From NCBI GenBank assembly GCA_038961845.1, contig CP152408.1:4588001-4652000 (forward strand): a stretch of DNA of 64,000 nt. The letters run 5' to 3'. The translations under genes were made by a program, and so were the position numbers. Position 1 is the stretch's first letter; each line of letters begins with the position of its first letter. This stretch comes from Xylophilus sp. GW821-FHT01B05. Lineage in GTDB: Bacteria; Pseudomonadota; Gammaproteobacteria; Burkholderiales; Burkholderiaceae_C. Below, piece after piece: positions 48,126 to 57,438 of the stretch. The notes under the pieces were generated by a model. That model was given only the letters and a program-made list of their open reading frames with translations. It was not told the DNA's origin and searched no databases.

Positions 48126-49214
48126 ATGCCTTCGTCCAACCTGAGCATCTCCGGGCTGTGCAAGCGCTACGGCGACTTCACCGCGCTGGCCCCCACCAAC
48201 CTCGAAGTCGCCAACGGCGAGTTCCTCACGCTGCTGGGCCCTTCGGGGTCGGGCAAGACCACCTTGCTGAGCCTGATCGCCGGCCTGTCGCAGCCCGATG
48301 CCGGAGAGATGCGGATCAATGGCGTGGACGTGACCTACAGCGCCCCCTATGAGCGCGACATCGGCATGGTGTTCCAGAACTACGCGCTGTTCCCGCACAT
48401 GACGGTGGAGGACAACATCGCCTTCCCGCTCAAGATGCGCGGCGTCGGCGCGGCCCAGGCGCGCAAGCAGGCGCACGAGGCGCTCGACATGGTGCGTCTG
48501 CCGCAAACGGCCAAGCGCTTTCCGAAGGAGCTTTCCGGCGGGCAGCAGCAGCGCATCGCCCTGGCGCGCTGCATGGTCTATCGGCCGTCGATCATCCTGA
48601 TGGACGAGCCGCTGGGCGCACTCGACAAGAAGCTTCGCGACCACATGCAGCTGGAGATCAAGCGCATCCACCGCGAGCTGGGCACCACCATCGTGTACGT
48701 GACGCACGACCAGGAAGAGGCGATGACCATGTCCGACCGCATCTGCCTGATGAACGGCGGGCGCATCGAGCAACTGGGCACGCCGGCCGACCTGTACTTC
48801 CGTCCACGCACGCTCTTCGTGGCCGACTTCCTTGGTGAATCCAATCTGCTCGAAGCCACGGTGGCCGACGTGCAAGCCGACGGCGTCACGCTGGCGCTGG
48901 ACCAGGGGCGCGTACAGGCAGGCGCTGCATCCTGCGGCGCGGCGCTGGCGCCGGGGCAGAAGGTGCGCGTGCTGGTGCGCCCACAGAACCTGAGCGTGCA
49001 GCACGCCACGGGTGACGCAGCAGGCCTGTCGGCACAGGTACTTGACGTGACGATCACCGGTGGCCTGACCAAGCTCTACCTGGGCGCCCCCTTTGCCGGC
49101 GATGTACCCATCACCGTCGCCCTGCCGACCTCGCAGCAGAGCACTATCTACCGCGTAGGCGAAACGCTGTCGCTGCATTGGCAGGCCGCCGACGCGGTGG
49201 CGATCGCGGAGTAG
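48126..49214 (+). CDS. ABC transporter ATP-binding protein (PotA-like)
   Basis: 362 aa. Walker A GPSGSGKTT, Q-loop MVFQNYALFPHMTVEDNIAF, signature ELSGGQQQR, Walker B IILMDEPLGALD, H-loop YVTHDQEEA. The C-terminal TOBE domain starts near residue 240. It sits 10 nt after the binding protein and 3 nt before the permease. Confidence 0.92.
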   Translation: MPSSNLSISGLCKRYGDFTALAPTNLEVANGEFLTLLGPSGSGKTTLLSLIAGLSQPDAGEMRINGVDVTYSAPYERDIGMVFQNYALFPHMTVEDNIAFPLKMRGVGAAQARKQAHEALDMVRLPQTAKRFPKELSGGQQQRIALARCMVYRPSIILMDEPLGALDKKLRDHMQLEIKRIHRELGTTIVYVTHDQEEAMTMSDRICLMNGGRIEQLGTPADLYFRPRTLFVADFLGESNLLEATVADVQADGVTLALDQGRVQAGAASCGAALAPGQKVRVLVRPQNLSVQHATGDAAGLSAQVLDVTITGGLTKLYLGAPFAGDVPITVALPTSQQSTIYRVGETLSLHWQAADAVAIAE

Positions 49215-49217
49215 CCG

Positions 49218-50999
49218 ATGCAAGCCGCATCTTCTTCCGCCGTCCGCCACGCGCGCCGCGCGACGCGGCGCAACGTGCTGCTCGGCGCCCCGCTGCTGCT
49301 GCTCTTGCTGGCGCTGCTGGTCTACCCCGTGGCGCAGTTGCTGCTGCTGAGCATCTACAAGGACGGTGCGCTGAGCCTCGCGTCCTACCGCCAGCTGTTC
49401 GTGTCATCGGTCTATGTCAACGTGCTGCTGATCACGCTGAAGATCTCGGCCTGGACCACCTTGTTCGCGGTGCTGGCGGGCTACCCGGTGGCCTACCTGA
49501 TCTCTTCGCTGCCGCAGCAGAAGAAGAGCCGGCTGCTGTTCTGGGTGCTGCTTTCGTTCTGGAGCAGTTTCCTGGTGCGCGCCTTCGCCTGGATCGTGCT
49601 GCTCGGGCGCAACGGCGTCGTCAACCAGTTGCTGCTGGCGCTCGGCATCGTCGACGCGCCGGTGAGCCTGCTCTACAGCTTCGGCAGCACGCTGGTCGGC
49701 ATGGTGCATGCGCTGATGCCGCTAGCCGTGCTGACCATGCTGTCGGTGATGGAGAACATCGACCGCAACCTGCCGCGCGCCGCGCTCACCCTCGGGGCGC
49801 GGCCGGGCGCGGCCTTCTGGCGCGTGTACTTTCCGCTCTCGCTGCCGGGTGTCGCCGCGGCGGCCATCATGGTGTTTGTCACGGCCATCGGCTTCTTCGT
49901 CTTCCCCGCGCTGCTGGGCGGCCGGCGCGAGACCATGGTCACCCAGATCATCATCGACCAGGTGCAGCAGACACTGAACTGGGGCTTCGCCGGCGCGGTC
50001 TCGGTGCTGCTGCTGGTGGTGGTGCTGGCGGTGTTCGCGCTCTACGACCGCTTGCTCGGCCTGTCGACCATGACGGGCAGTGCGAGCGAGCGCGCCAAAC
50101 CCGTGGCAGCGTCAGGCTGGTCGCACGCGGCGGGCGAGGCCGTGCTCGCGGCGCTGGCCTGGGCAACAGACAAACTCGCCGCACTGGTGCCGCGCCGCAA
50201 GCGCCGCCGCGCCAGCGAGCCGGGCCAGTCGCGCGGCATGTACATCACGGTCCTGCTCTTGCTGGCATTCCTGAGCGTGCCCACCATTCTGATGATCCCC
50301 TTGTCGTTCAGCAGCGGATCGGGACTGAACTGGCCACCGCAGGGCTTCTCGCTGCAGTGGTACCAGCAGATGTTCGAGTCACCCTTGTGGATGCAGGCGA
50401 TCACGCGCTCGCTGGTGATCGGCATCGGTGCCGGCCTGCTGTCGATGCTGATAGGCACGCCCGCGGCCTTCCTGCTGGCGCGTTCGCAGATGCGCGGCAA
50501 GTCGCTGATGCTGGCCTTTGTGCTGTCGCCGATCATCGTGCCGCGCATGATCATCGCCGTCGGCATGTTCTACCTGTTCGCGCGCATCGGGCTCGTCGGC
50601 ACCCTGTTTGGCCTGATCCTCGGCCATACGGTGATCTGCGTTCCGTATGTCGTGATGACCATGATGGCGGTGCTGCGCAACTACGACACCCGGCTCGATC
50701 TGGCGGCGCAGAGCCTGGGTGCGCGGCCATGGCAAACGCTGCGCCATGTGACCTTCCCGATCCTGAGGGCGGGCCTGCTGTCGTCCTTCCTGTTTGCCTT
50801 TGCCACGTCCTTCGACGAGCTGACGATCTCGCTCTTTGCTTCCGGTGGCCTCAACTCCACGTTGCCCAAGCAGTTCTGGGACGAAGTCACGCTGCAGATC
50901 TCACCCGTGATCGCTGCCGTGTCGACCTGCCTCTTTGTCTTCGTCGCGGCCTTGATCTGGATTGCGGACCGCCTGCGCCGCCGCAGCCTGGCGCGATGA
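49218..50999 (+). CDS. ABC transporter permease, two membrane units fused
   Basis: 593 aa holding two permease units. The first coupling loop is ALTLGARPGAAFWRVYFPLS and the second AAQSLGARPWQTLRHVTFPI; a charged linker around 285-335 joins them. The layout matches the permease at 11459. The unit boundary probably arose by fusion of PotB- and PotC-like genes. It is followed by the lyase gene after 42 nt. Confidence 0.88.
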   Translation: MQAASSSAVRHARRATRRNVLLGAPLLLLLLALLVYPVAQLLLLSIYKDGALSLASYRQLFVSSVYVNVLLITLKISAWTTLFAVLAGYPVAYLISSLPQQKKSRLLFWVLLSFWSSFLVRAFAWIVLLGRNGVVNQLLLALGIVDAPVSLLYSFGSTLVGMVHALMPLAVLTMLSVMENIDRNLPRAALTLGARPGAAFWRVYFPLSLPGVAAAAIMVFVTAIGFFVFPALLGGRRETMVTQIIIDQVQQTLNWGFAGAVSVLLLVVVLAVFALYDRLLGLSTMTGSASERAKPVAASGWSHAAGEAVLAALAWATDKLAALVPRRKRRRASEPGQSRGMYITVLLLLAFLSVPTILMIPLSFSSGSGLNWPPQGFSLQWYQQMFESPLWMQAITRSLVIGIGAGLLSMLIGTPAAFLLARSQMRGKSLMLAFVLSPIIVPRMIIAVGMFYLFARIGLVGTLFGLILGHTVICVPYVVMTMMAVLRNYDTRLDLAAQSLGARPWQTLRHVTFPILRAGLLSSFLFAFATSFDELTISLFASGGLNSTLPKQFWDEVTLQISPVIAAVSTCLFVFVAALIWIADRLRRRSLAR

Positions 51000-51041
51000 G
51001 CGCCGCACGCAACTTCTCTCCCTCTCACTGAAAGGTCTCCC

Positions 51042-51944
51042 ATGGACGCAACCCGCTTGCGCGGCGTATTGCCCGCAATCCCCACGCCCGTCAACGACGA
51101 CGACAGCATCAACGTGGCTGCCACCCAGACATTGATCGCCTACCTGCTGAAGCAGGGCATCGATGGCCTGGTGCCGCTGGGCGGTACCGGCGAGTACGGC
51201 GCCCTGTCGCGCACTGAGCGCGTGAAGATGGCCCGCACCTGCGTGGACGCCGTAGGCGGCAAAGTCCCGGTGATCCCCGGTGTGCTGGACCCCGGCTTTC
51301 ACGATGCGCTGCAGGCCGGCCAGGCCTTCGCCGACGTGGGCGTGGATGCGCTAATGGTGCTCACGCCCTACTACACCACGCCCACCCAGGCCGGCGTGCG
51401 TGACTACTTCCTGCGCTACGCCGATGCTTCGCCGTTGCCGATCCTGATCTATGAGATCCCCTACCGCACGCGGGTGGCGATCGACCCAGAGATCCTGCAC
51501 GAGCTGTCGCGCCACGAGCGCATCATCGGCATGAAGGCCTGCAATACCGACATGTACCACTTCCTGCGCGTCATGGCCGGCGTGGACGACTCCTTCGCGG
51601 TGCTCAGCGGCGAAGACTCGCTGTTCCCCCTGCACCTGGCGGCCGGCGCGCGCGGCGGCATCGTGGTGACGGCAAGCATGCTGCCGCGGGCATGGCAGGC
51701 GATCTATGAGCTGGCAGTCGCCGGCCACACTGCGCAGGCGCTTGCCGCCCATCGCAAGCTCATTCCACTGATGAACATGGCCTTCGCGGAGACCAATCCC
51801 GGCCCGCTCAAGTCGGTGATGGACCTGATCGGCGTCGATGCGCCCACGCTGCTCGATCCGTTGGTGCCGCCAGCCGCCGCGCTGCAGGCGCGCCTGCATG
51901 CCGAGATGGCGGCGCAGATGGCCGTGTCCGAAGGCCTGCGCTGA
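51042..51944 (+). CDS. DapA-family aldolase/lyase of unknown substrate
   Basis: 300 aa, N-acetylneuraminate lyase/DHDPS fold. The Schiff-base lysine lies in IIGMKACNTD and the catalytic tyrosine in LIYEIPYRTRV. The GTTGE loop of true dihydrodipicolinate synthases reads GGTGEYGAL, so the first threonine is Gly. With its catabolic neighbours this argues for a 2-keto acid aldolase or dehydratase (pyruvate-yielding), not lysine synthesis. The conserved FAETNPGPLKSVMDLIG is typical of the superfamily. Confidence 0.85.
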   Translation: MDATRLRGVLPAIPTPVNDDDSINVAATQTLIAYLLKQGIDGLVPLGGTGEYGALSRTERVKMARTCVDAVGGKVPVIPGVLDPGFHDALQAGQAFADVGVDALMVLTPYYTTPTQAGVRDYFLRYADASPLPILIYEIPYRTRVAIDPEILHELSRHERIIGMKACNTDMYHFLRVMAGVDDSFAVLSGEDSLFPLHLAAGARGGIVVTASMLPRAWQAIYELAVAGHTAQALAAHRKLIPLMNMAFAETNPGPLKSVMDLIGVDAPTLLDPLVPPAAALQARLHAEMAAQMAVSEGLR

Positions 51945-51952
51945 GCGCCCAC

Positions 51953-53113
51953 GTGCTGCCCGCTGTTCGAGACTACCGCGCACTTGCGCGCCGCCGCCTG
52001 TCCCGCCTGGCCTTCGACTACCTCGAAGGCGGGGCCGAGGATGGGCGTGCGCTGGACCGCAACCTCAACGCCTATGCGCAGCTGACTTTCAGCCCGCGCA
52101 TCCTGCGCGACGTGAGCACGGTCGACCCGTCAGTCACGCTGTTTGGCCGCAGGCAGAGCTTTCCCGCCATCGTCGGGCCGACCGGCCTCAATGGCCTGTA
52201 CTGGCCGCGCGCCGAAGAAGCCCTGGCCTGCGCCGCGCACGCGGCCGGCCTGCCGTTTGCCATGTCCACGGCCTCGACCTCGCTGCTGGAGGACGTGCGC
52301 GCAGCCACCCCCGGCGACCTGTGGCTGCAGCTCTACGTGCAGCAGGACCGGCGCATCGCCGAGGCCATGATGCAGCGCGCCCAGGCGCTGGACTTCTCCA
52401 CGCTGATGGTCACCGTCGACACCGTGGTCCACGGCAAGCGCGACCACGACGTGCGCAACGGCTTCAAGATGCCGCTGCGCCTGAGCCCCAGGCTGCTGCT
52501 CGACCTGGCCGCGCACCCGCGCTGGTGCGCGCGCATGCTGCGCCAAGGGGGCTCGCCGCAGTTGGTGAACCTGGCCCGCAGCGCCGGTGCGGCCGTCAAC
52601 ATCGGGCGCCAAGCGGCCACGCTGAGCCGGCAGATGGACATGGCGCTCACCTGGGACAGCATCGCCTGGCTGCGCGCGCACTGGCGCGGCCGCGTGCTGG
52701 TCAAGGGCGTGTTGTCGGTGGCGGACGCGGTGCTGGCGATGCAGCATGGCGTGGACGGCGTGGTCCTGTCCAACCACGGCGGGCGCCAGTTGGAGGGCGC
52801 GCCCAGTCCGCTCGACATCCTGCCCGCGGTGGTGGATGCCGTGGGCCCGTCGCTCGACGTGTTTGTGGACGGCGGCGTGCGCCGCGGCAGCGACATCGCC
52901 AAGGCACGCGCACTCGGCGCAAAGGCCGTGCTGCTGGGCCGCGCGCCGCTCTACGGCTTGGCGGCCACCGGCCCGCAGGGCGTGGCCGACGTGCTGCAGA
53001 TCCTGCGCGAGGAATTCGAGATCACACTGCGCCTGCTGGGCGTGCCGCAAGCCGAAGCGTTGGATGCCACGGCCCTGTCCGACGACAGTCGGCCGCCTCT
53101 TCAGCCAAGGTAG
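51953..53113 (+). CDS. FMN-dependent alpha-hydroxy-acid oxidase (LldD/GlcO family)
   Basis: 386 aa from a GTG 8 nt after the lyase. The TIM-barrel flavoprotein signature is complete: the N-terminal AFDYLEGGAEDG, catalytic SNHGGRQLEGAPSPLDILP with His and Arg, VFVDGGVRRGSDIAKARALG and GRAPLYGLAATG. The family oxidises L-2-hydroxy acids (lactate, glycolate, mandelate). Together with the FAD enzyme, the operon has one D-type and one L-type oxidase. The 3' end overlaps the convergent iclR gene by 13 nt. Confidence 0.9.
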   Translation: MLPAVRDYRALARRRLSRLAFDYLEGGAEDGRALDRNLNAYAQLTFSPRILRDVSTVDPSVTLFGRRQSFPAIVGPTGLNGLYWPRAEEALACAAHAAGLPFAMSTASTSLLEDVRAATPGDLWLQLYVQQDRRIAEAMMQRAQALDFSTLMVTVDTVVHGKRDHDVRNGFKMPLRLSPRLLLDLAAHPRWCARMLRQGGSPQLVNLARSAGAAVNIGRQAATLSRQMDMALTWDSIAWLRAHWRGRVLVKGVLSVADAVLAMQHGVDGVVLSNHGGRQLEGAPSPLDILPAVVDAVGPSLDVFVDGGVRRGSDIAKARALGAKAVLLGRAPLYGLAATGPQGVADVLQILREEFEITLRLLGVPQAEALDATALSDDSRPPLQPR

Positions 53114-53952
53114 TTGGCGAACTTGGACTTGGAGATCGAGGTGGCGGCCACATGCACATGCGGCACCAGCTCTTCCTCGGCCCGGGCAACCGTCCAGCGC
53201 GTGGTCGGCACCGAGATGTTGATCGCGGCCACGGCCATGCCGCGGTGGTCGGTGATCGGCGCCGCCACCGAGATGTCGCCCAGCACCGTCTCGTTCATCA
53301 CGATGGCGTAGCCCTTCTCGGCCATCGATTGCACCCGGGCCAGCAGCTTCTCGGGGTTGACTTCGGTGAAAGGCGTGATCGGCACCAGCGGCGTTTTCTG
53401 CAGGATCTCCACGCGCTGCTCCAGAGAAAAGCGCGACAGGATGGCATTGCCCGATGCGGTGAAAAAAGCGGGCAGCCGTGCGCCCACATTGAAATCGACG
53501 TTGACCAGATGGCGCCCGTGAAAGCGCGCCACGAACACGATGTCCGAGCCGTCAAGCTCCTGCAGGTTGGTGGTCTCGCCCAGCGTCCGGCTCAGTTCCA
53601 GCAAGTAGGGCGAGGCCTTGTCGACCAGCTCGTTGGCATGCAGGTAGTTGTAGGAAAGCTGCAGCACCTTGGACGTCAGCCCGTAGTGGCGCGACTCCGG
53701 CATGCGTTGCAGGTAGCCAAGCTGCTCCAGCGTGTAGACCGCGCGCTGCGCTGCGCTGCGGTCCAGCTCAGCTGCCCGGGCGATGTCGGCCAGTGTCATG
53801 TGCCGCTGCGCGCCGTTGAAGGCCTGCAACACCTGAAACGCCTTTTCCGTCGAGCCGATGAAGAGAGAAGAGGCGCGCTGCGCTTCAGAGACTGACGCAG
53901 GCCGTTCGGCCTTGGGGGCGTGTGGCACTCGGGCGCCTGAGTTCGCTGACAT
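53101..53952 (-). CDS. IclR-family transcriptional regulator
   Basis: 283 aa from the ATG at 53952. Winged HTH at about residues 30-95 (KAFQVLQAFNGAQRHMTLAD, ELDRSAAQRAVYTLEQLGYL), then an IclR ligand-binding domain (TNLQELDGSDIVFVARFHGR, VAAPITDHRGMAVAAINISV). It is convergent with the hydroxyacid operon and is its most likely regulator. A natural ligand would be a pathway keto or hydroxy acid. Confidence 0.9.
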   Translation of the reverse strand: MSANSGARVPHAPKAERPASVSEAQRASSLFIGSTEKAFQVLQAFNGAQRHMTLADIARAAELDRSAAQRAVYTLEQLGYLQRMPESRHYGLTSKVLQLSYNYLHANELVDKASPYLLELSRTLGETTNLQELDGSDIVFVARFHGRHLVNVDFNVGARLPAFFTASGNAILSRFSLEQRVEILQKTPLVPITPFTEVNPEKLLARVQSMAEKGYAIVMNETVLGDISVAAPITDHRGMAVAAINISVPTTRWTVARAEEELVPHVHVAATSISKSKFANYLG

Positions 53953-54078
53953 GTGGGGGTCCGGCGCGGGACTTGAACGTAAGTTGAAGAGCCGGACAGA
54001 CCGGCCAACAAGTTTAGCCGACCTGATTCGCCAGAAGTGGCGCGCGGCCATCTCCCTGATGGCCCCACGCAGATCACG

Positions 54079-54150
54079 GGTGCATTTTCAAGCCAAAAGC
54101 GCCTCTAGCCCATACCACGCCTGGGCTATTAGCTATATATTTAATAGCAC
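54079..54150 (+). repeat. Family-B dispersed intergenic repeat, copy 6
   Basis: Full-length copy: starts GTGCATTTTCAAG, carries AGCCCA/TGGGCT and GCTAT/ATAGC hairpins, and ends TTTAATAGCAC just before the tatC stop. It sits at the right border of the 13.8-kb block inserted between the protease and tatC genes. Confidence 0.8.
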
Positions 54151-54154
54151 TCAC

Positions 54155-54958
54155 TCAAGGCTTGGCTGCGTCACTGGCCGCATCTGCCTCTGCGTCCTCG
54201 GGCGCCTTGGTGTGCTTGATGAAGATGCGGGCGCCCCAGATGCCGACCTCGTACAAGATGCACATGGGGATGGCCAGCGACAGCTGCGACACCACATCGG
54301 GCGGCGTGACCACCGCGGCCACGATGAAGGCCCCGACCACGAAGTAGCCGCGGAAGGCCTTGAGCTTCTCAATGCTCACAAAGCCCAGGCGCGCCAGCAC
54401 GATGACCACGATCGGCACCTCAAAAGCAATGCCAAAGGCCAGGAACATGGTGAGCACGAAGCTCAGGTACTCCTCTATGTCTGGCGCCGGCGTGATGCTC
54501 TTGGGCGCAAAGGCCTGGATGAAGGCAAACACCTTGCCGAACACGAAGAAGTAGCAAAAGCCCACGCCAACGAAGAACAGCAGCGTGCTGGAGACCACCA
54601 GCGGCAGCACCAGCTTCTTCTCATGCAGGTAGAGGCCAGGCGCAATGAAGGCCCAGACCTGGTAGAGCACCACCGGCAGCGCCACCAGGAAGGCCGCCAT
54701 GAAGAGAATCTTCAGCGGCACCATGAAAGGCGAGATGACCGAAGTGGCGATCAGCGTGGCGCCGCGCGGCAGGTGCGCCACCAGCGGCATGGCCAGCAGG
54801 TCGTACAGCTCGCCCGGGCCAGGAAAGAAGAACAGCACCGCTGCAGCAATGCCGACCGCGATGGCCGACTTGACCAACCGGTCGCGCAGCTCCATGAGGT
54901 GCTCGACAAAGGGCTGCTCGGTGCCGGCGAGTTCGTCGTCGCGGGAGGATTCGGACAT
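54155..54958 (-). CDS. tatC: Sec-independent translocase TatC
   Basis: 267 aa, six membrane helices. The conserved N-terminal FVEHLMELRDRL and the periplasmic and cytoplasmic loops (FIAPGLYLHEKKLVLPLV, FRGYFVVGAFIVAAVVTPPD) are typical. It recognises twin-arginine signals together with TatB. Putative Tat substrates in this window are the lytic transglycosylase and the binding protein at 47030. Confidence 0.97.
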   Translation of the reverse strand: MSESSRDDELAGTEQPFVEHLMELRDRLVKSAIAVGIAAAVLFFFPGPGELYDLLAMPLVAHLPRGATLIATSVISPFMVPLKILFMAAFLVALPVVLYQVWAFIAPGLYLHEKKLVLPLVVSSTLLFFVGVGFCYFFVFGKVFAFIQAFAPKSITPAPDIEEYLSFVLTMFLAFGIAFEVPIVVIVLARLGFVSIEKLKAFRGYFVVGAFIVAAVVTPPDVVSQLSLAIPMCILYEVGIWGARIFIKHTKAPEDAEADAASDAAKP

Positions 54959-55002
54959 GGGGAGTGGTTCTTGACCCGGGCGTGCCCGAAGCGTGGGGAA
55001 AA

Positions 55003-55467
55003 TCAGTTGACTTTATGCGGCCGGTAGCGAGCGACGCGCGCCGCCCCCGACAGCGCCTTGGTGCGCACGCCGGTGCGCGCCTTGTACCACTGCGGAACGG
55101 CGCCCTGCTTGATGCGCCAGTTCTTCTTGGGACGCCGGTACTCGGGGTACAGCGGCTCAACGTCGGCCGACAGGCCCGACACGCTGCTGTCAGCGTCCGA
55201 CGACCAGGACTTCTGGAAATCGCTGGCCTGCGTCTGGATGGACTGCCCGACGTCGCGGGCTGCGCCCTCGACCGTGTCCTTCATCTTGCGCAGCTCATCG
55301 AGCTCCATCGAGCGGTTGACCTCGGCCTTGACGTCGGCGACATAGCGCTGTGCCTTGCCGAGCAGCATGCCCACGGTACGGGCCACGCGGGGCAGCTTCT
55401 CGGGGCCGATGACGATCAGCGCGACAGCGCCGATCAGCGCCATCTTGGAAAGACCGATATCGATCAC
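55003..55467 (-). CDS. tatB: Sec-independent translocase TatB
   Basis: 154 aa. N-terminal helix [20 protein letters not shown] with the conserved [13 protein letters not shown] hinge, then an amphipathic helix and a long polar tail. Forms the receptor complex with TatC. Gap to tatC 44 nt. Confidence 0.95.
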   Translation of the reverse strand: MIDIGLSKMALIGAVALIVIGPEKLPRVARTVGMLLGKAQRYVADVKAEVNRSMELDELRKMKDTVEGAARDVGQSIQTQASDFQKSWSSDADSSVSGLSADVEPLYPEYRRPKKNWRIKQGAVPQWYKARTGVRTKALSGAARVARYRPHKVN

Positions 55468-55489
55468 GGGTGCGGATGCGGCGACGCGC

Positions 55490-55726
55490 TCAGGAACGGG
55501 TCTTGGCTTCGACGTCGATCGTGGCCTTGTCGGCCGTCAACGGCGTAGCGCCGTCGGCAACCTGGCCTGACGCAGGCGCGTCGGCCGAGCCGTCTTTCAT
55601 GCCGTCCTTGAAGCCCTTGACGGCGCCGCCCAGGTCGGAGCCCATGTTCTTCAGCTTCTTGGTGCCGAACACCATGACCACGATCAGCAGCACGATCAGC
55701 CAGTGCCAGATGGAAAAGGAACCCAT
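55490..55726 (-). CDS. tatA: Sec-independent translocase TatA
   Basis: 78 aa. [20 protein letters not shown] gives the membrane helix, followed by the [20 protein letters not shown] amphipathic helix. It oligomerises to form the transport pore. First tat gene of the operon, 71 nt after hinT. Confidence 0.97.
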   Translation of the reverse strand: MGSFSIWHWLIVLLIVVMVFGTKKLKNMGSDLGGAVKGFKDGMKDGSADAPASGQVADGATPLTADKATIDVEAKTRS

Positions 55727-55797
55727 GGATTTCTCCTAATGTGAGGATTGGATTTTAGTGGCGAGGAACAGGTTCCCCCGCCCTTGGCCGAACGGTA

Positions 55798-56169
55798 TCA
55801 ACCTTTGAGCCAGGGACGGGGGCCGCCCATGACGTGGATGTGGAGATGGTGCACTTCCTGGCCGCCCTCCGCGCCCGTGTTGACCACGATGCGAAAGCCC
55901 CCTTCCGGGTAGGGGTTGCAGCCCTGCTCAGCCGCCAGCCGAGGCGCCAACGCCATCAGCCGCCCCAGCATGGGAGCATCTTCCGGGCCCACCTGCTCCA
56001 TCGAGGGGATGTGGCGCTTGGGCACCATCAGGAAATGCACCGGCGCCCAGGGCGCGATGTCGTGAAACACCAGGACTTCGTCGTCCTCATACACCTTGCG
56101 CGAGGGGATCTTGCCCTCGACGATCTTGCAGAAAATGCAGTTGGGGTCGGAATGCGTCTCAGAAGGCAC
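55798..56169 (-). CDS. hinT: HIT-family purine phosphoramidase
   Basis: 123 aa. NCIFCKIVEGKIPSRKVYED is the usual start region and HHLHIHVMGG the histidine triad. Hydrolyses AMP-amino-acid or AMP-lysine adducts. It overlaps the DUF4870 gene by 11 nt. Confidence 0.94.
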   Translation of the reverse strand: MPSETHSDPNCIFCKIVEGKIPSRKVYEDDEVLVFHDIAPWAPVHFLMVPKRHIPSMEQVGPEDAPMLGRLMALAPRLAAEQGCNPYPEGGFRIVVNTGAEGGQEVHHLHIHVMGGPRPWLKG

Positions 56170-56554
56170 CGGCAGGCTCCATAGGTCGGCGGCTGTTCAT
56201 ACGCACCATGCCATACACGATGCGGTAGAGGAACCAGAAGGAAATCAGCGCCCAGGCGATCCAGCCCGGGAAGATAAACAGCAGCCACAGCGGCAGCGTG
56301 ACCAGGTAGAGCACACCAGCCCACAGCACCGAGCGGATGCGCCAGCGGAAGTGCGACTCCTGCCAGGTGCCAACCGCGTCGTCGCGCTTGACCAGGTCGA
56401 TCACCAGCGCCACCAGCAGCAGCGCGATGGAGGCCTGCGCCGTGGGCACCACGGCGGCCACCGCCACGATCAGATGCAGGATGTAACTGACCCAGCCGAC
56501 GGTCGTCAGCGAATCGTTGTTGGCGACGGCATAGGGGGGACGGTCAGGTTCCAC
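56159..56554 (-). CDS. DUF4870-like small membrane protein
   Basis: 131 aa with three predicted membrane helices (VGWVSYILHLIVAVAAVVPT, a helix near 40-57, and LWAGVLYLVTLPLWLLFIFP merging into a fourth). The family has no established function that I know of. Its position between hisE and hinT is common in betaproteobacteria, and the overlap with hinT implies co-translation. Confidence 0.8.
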   Translation of the reverse strand: MEPDRPPYAVANNDSLTTVGWVSYILHLIVAVAAVVPTAQASIALLLVALVIDLVKRDDAVGTWQESHFRWRIRSVLWAGVLYLVTLPLWLLFIFPGWIAWALISFWFLYRIVYGMVRMNSRRPMEPAGAF

Positions 56555-56577
56555 GGGGCCTCCTTGCGGCAGCAGTG

Positions 56578-56973
56578 TCAGGAGCGCGGCGTTTCCGCCG
56601 CCTCGCGGGCCTGCACCTTGCGCAGGGCTTTTTCCTCGATGCCGCTGGTGCCCTCGCGGCGCTCCAGCTCGGCGACAACGTCGGCCGGGGAGCAGCCAAA
56701 GTGGGCCAGGGCCACCATGCTGTGGAACCAGAGGTCGGCCACCTCGTTGACCAGGGTTTGCCGCAGCTCGGGCGTCAGGCCGCCGTGCTCGGCGTCCTTG
56801 GCGGCCATCACGACCTCGGTGGCTTCCTCGCCGATCTTCTTCAGGAAGGCGTCGGGGCCCTTGTGCAACAGGCGCGCCACATAGCTGGCCGTGGGATCGC
56901 CGCCGTTGGCCGCCTTGCGGCTTTCGATGACGGCGGCCAGGCGCGCCAGGGCGTCGGTGGAAGAGGTGCTCAT
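56578..56973 (-). CDS. hisE: Phosphoribosyl-ATP pyrophosphatase
   Basis: 131 aa. Second step of histidine synthesis, hydrolysing PR-ATP to PR-AMP. The MazG-like helices contain [16 protein letters not shown] and [16 protein letters not shown] with the metal-binding Glu/Asp residues. It sits 4 nt after hisI. A separate hisE, not a hisIE fusion, is usual in this group. Confidence 0.95.
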   Translation of the reverse strand: MSTSSTDALARLAAVIESRKAANGGDPTASYVARLLHKGPDAFLKKIGEEATEVVMAAKDAEHGGLTPELRQTLVNEVADLWFHSMVALAHFGCSPADVVAELERREGTSGIEEKALRKVQAREAAETPRS

Positions 56974-56977
56974 GCGC

Positions 56978-57367
56978 TTACTTGTAGATGGATTCCGGGT
57001 CTTTCAAGACCGGATCGACCGCCGTCCAGGCGCCGTTCTTCAGCACGCTGAAGAAGCAGCTGTGGCGGCCGGTGTGGCAGGCAATGCCCGGCTCGTGGCC
57101 GAGCTGGGTGACTTTGAGCAAGACCACGTCGTTGTCGCAGTCCAGGCGGATCTCATGCACGGTCTGCACGTGGCCGGATTCCTCGCCCTTGAACCACAGG
57201 CGATTGCGCGAGCGGCTGAAGTACACCGCACGGCCCAGCTCAGCCGTCTTCTGCAGGGCTTCGCGGTTCATCCAGGCAAACATCAGCACGTCGTTCGTGC
57301 CTTGCTCCTGGGCGATCACCGGCACCAGGCCCTGGGCGTCCCATTTCACGTCTTCTAACCAATTCAT
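56978..57367 (-). CDS. hisI: Phosphoribosyl-AMP cyclohydrolase
   Basis: 129 aa. Opens the adenine ring of [30 protein letters not shown] and the zinc-binding cysteines in [14 protein letters not shown] are conserved. It is the first gene of this minus-strand unit: no hisF or other his gene precedes it, unlike the usual hisGDCBHAFIE order. Confidence 0.96.
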   Translation of the reverse strand: MNWLEDVKWDAQGLVPVIAQEQGTNDVLMFAWMNREALQKTAELGRAVYFSRSRNRLWFKGEESGHVQTVHEIRLDCDNDVVLLKVTQLGHEPGIACHTGRHSCFFSVLKNGAWTAVDPVLKDPESIYK

Positions 57368-57438
57368 GGCGTGGATTGTGCGCGATGTGAAAGAGCGGCC
57401 CGCACGGCACGTGCTACGCGTTTACCCATGGAATGATA

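Noticed and set aside
51042..51944. Annotation of the DapA-family gene as dapA for lysine synthesis.
   Set aside because: The GTTGE loop is altered to GGTGE and all neighbours are catabolic or transport genes, so a biosynthetic role is unlikely.
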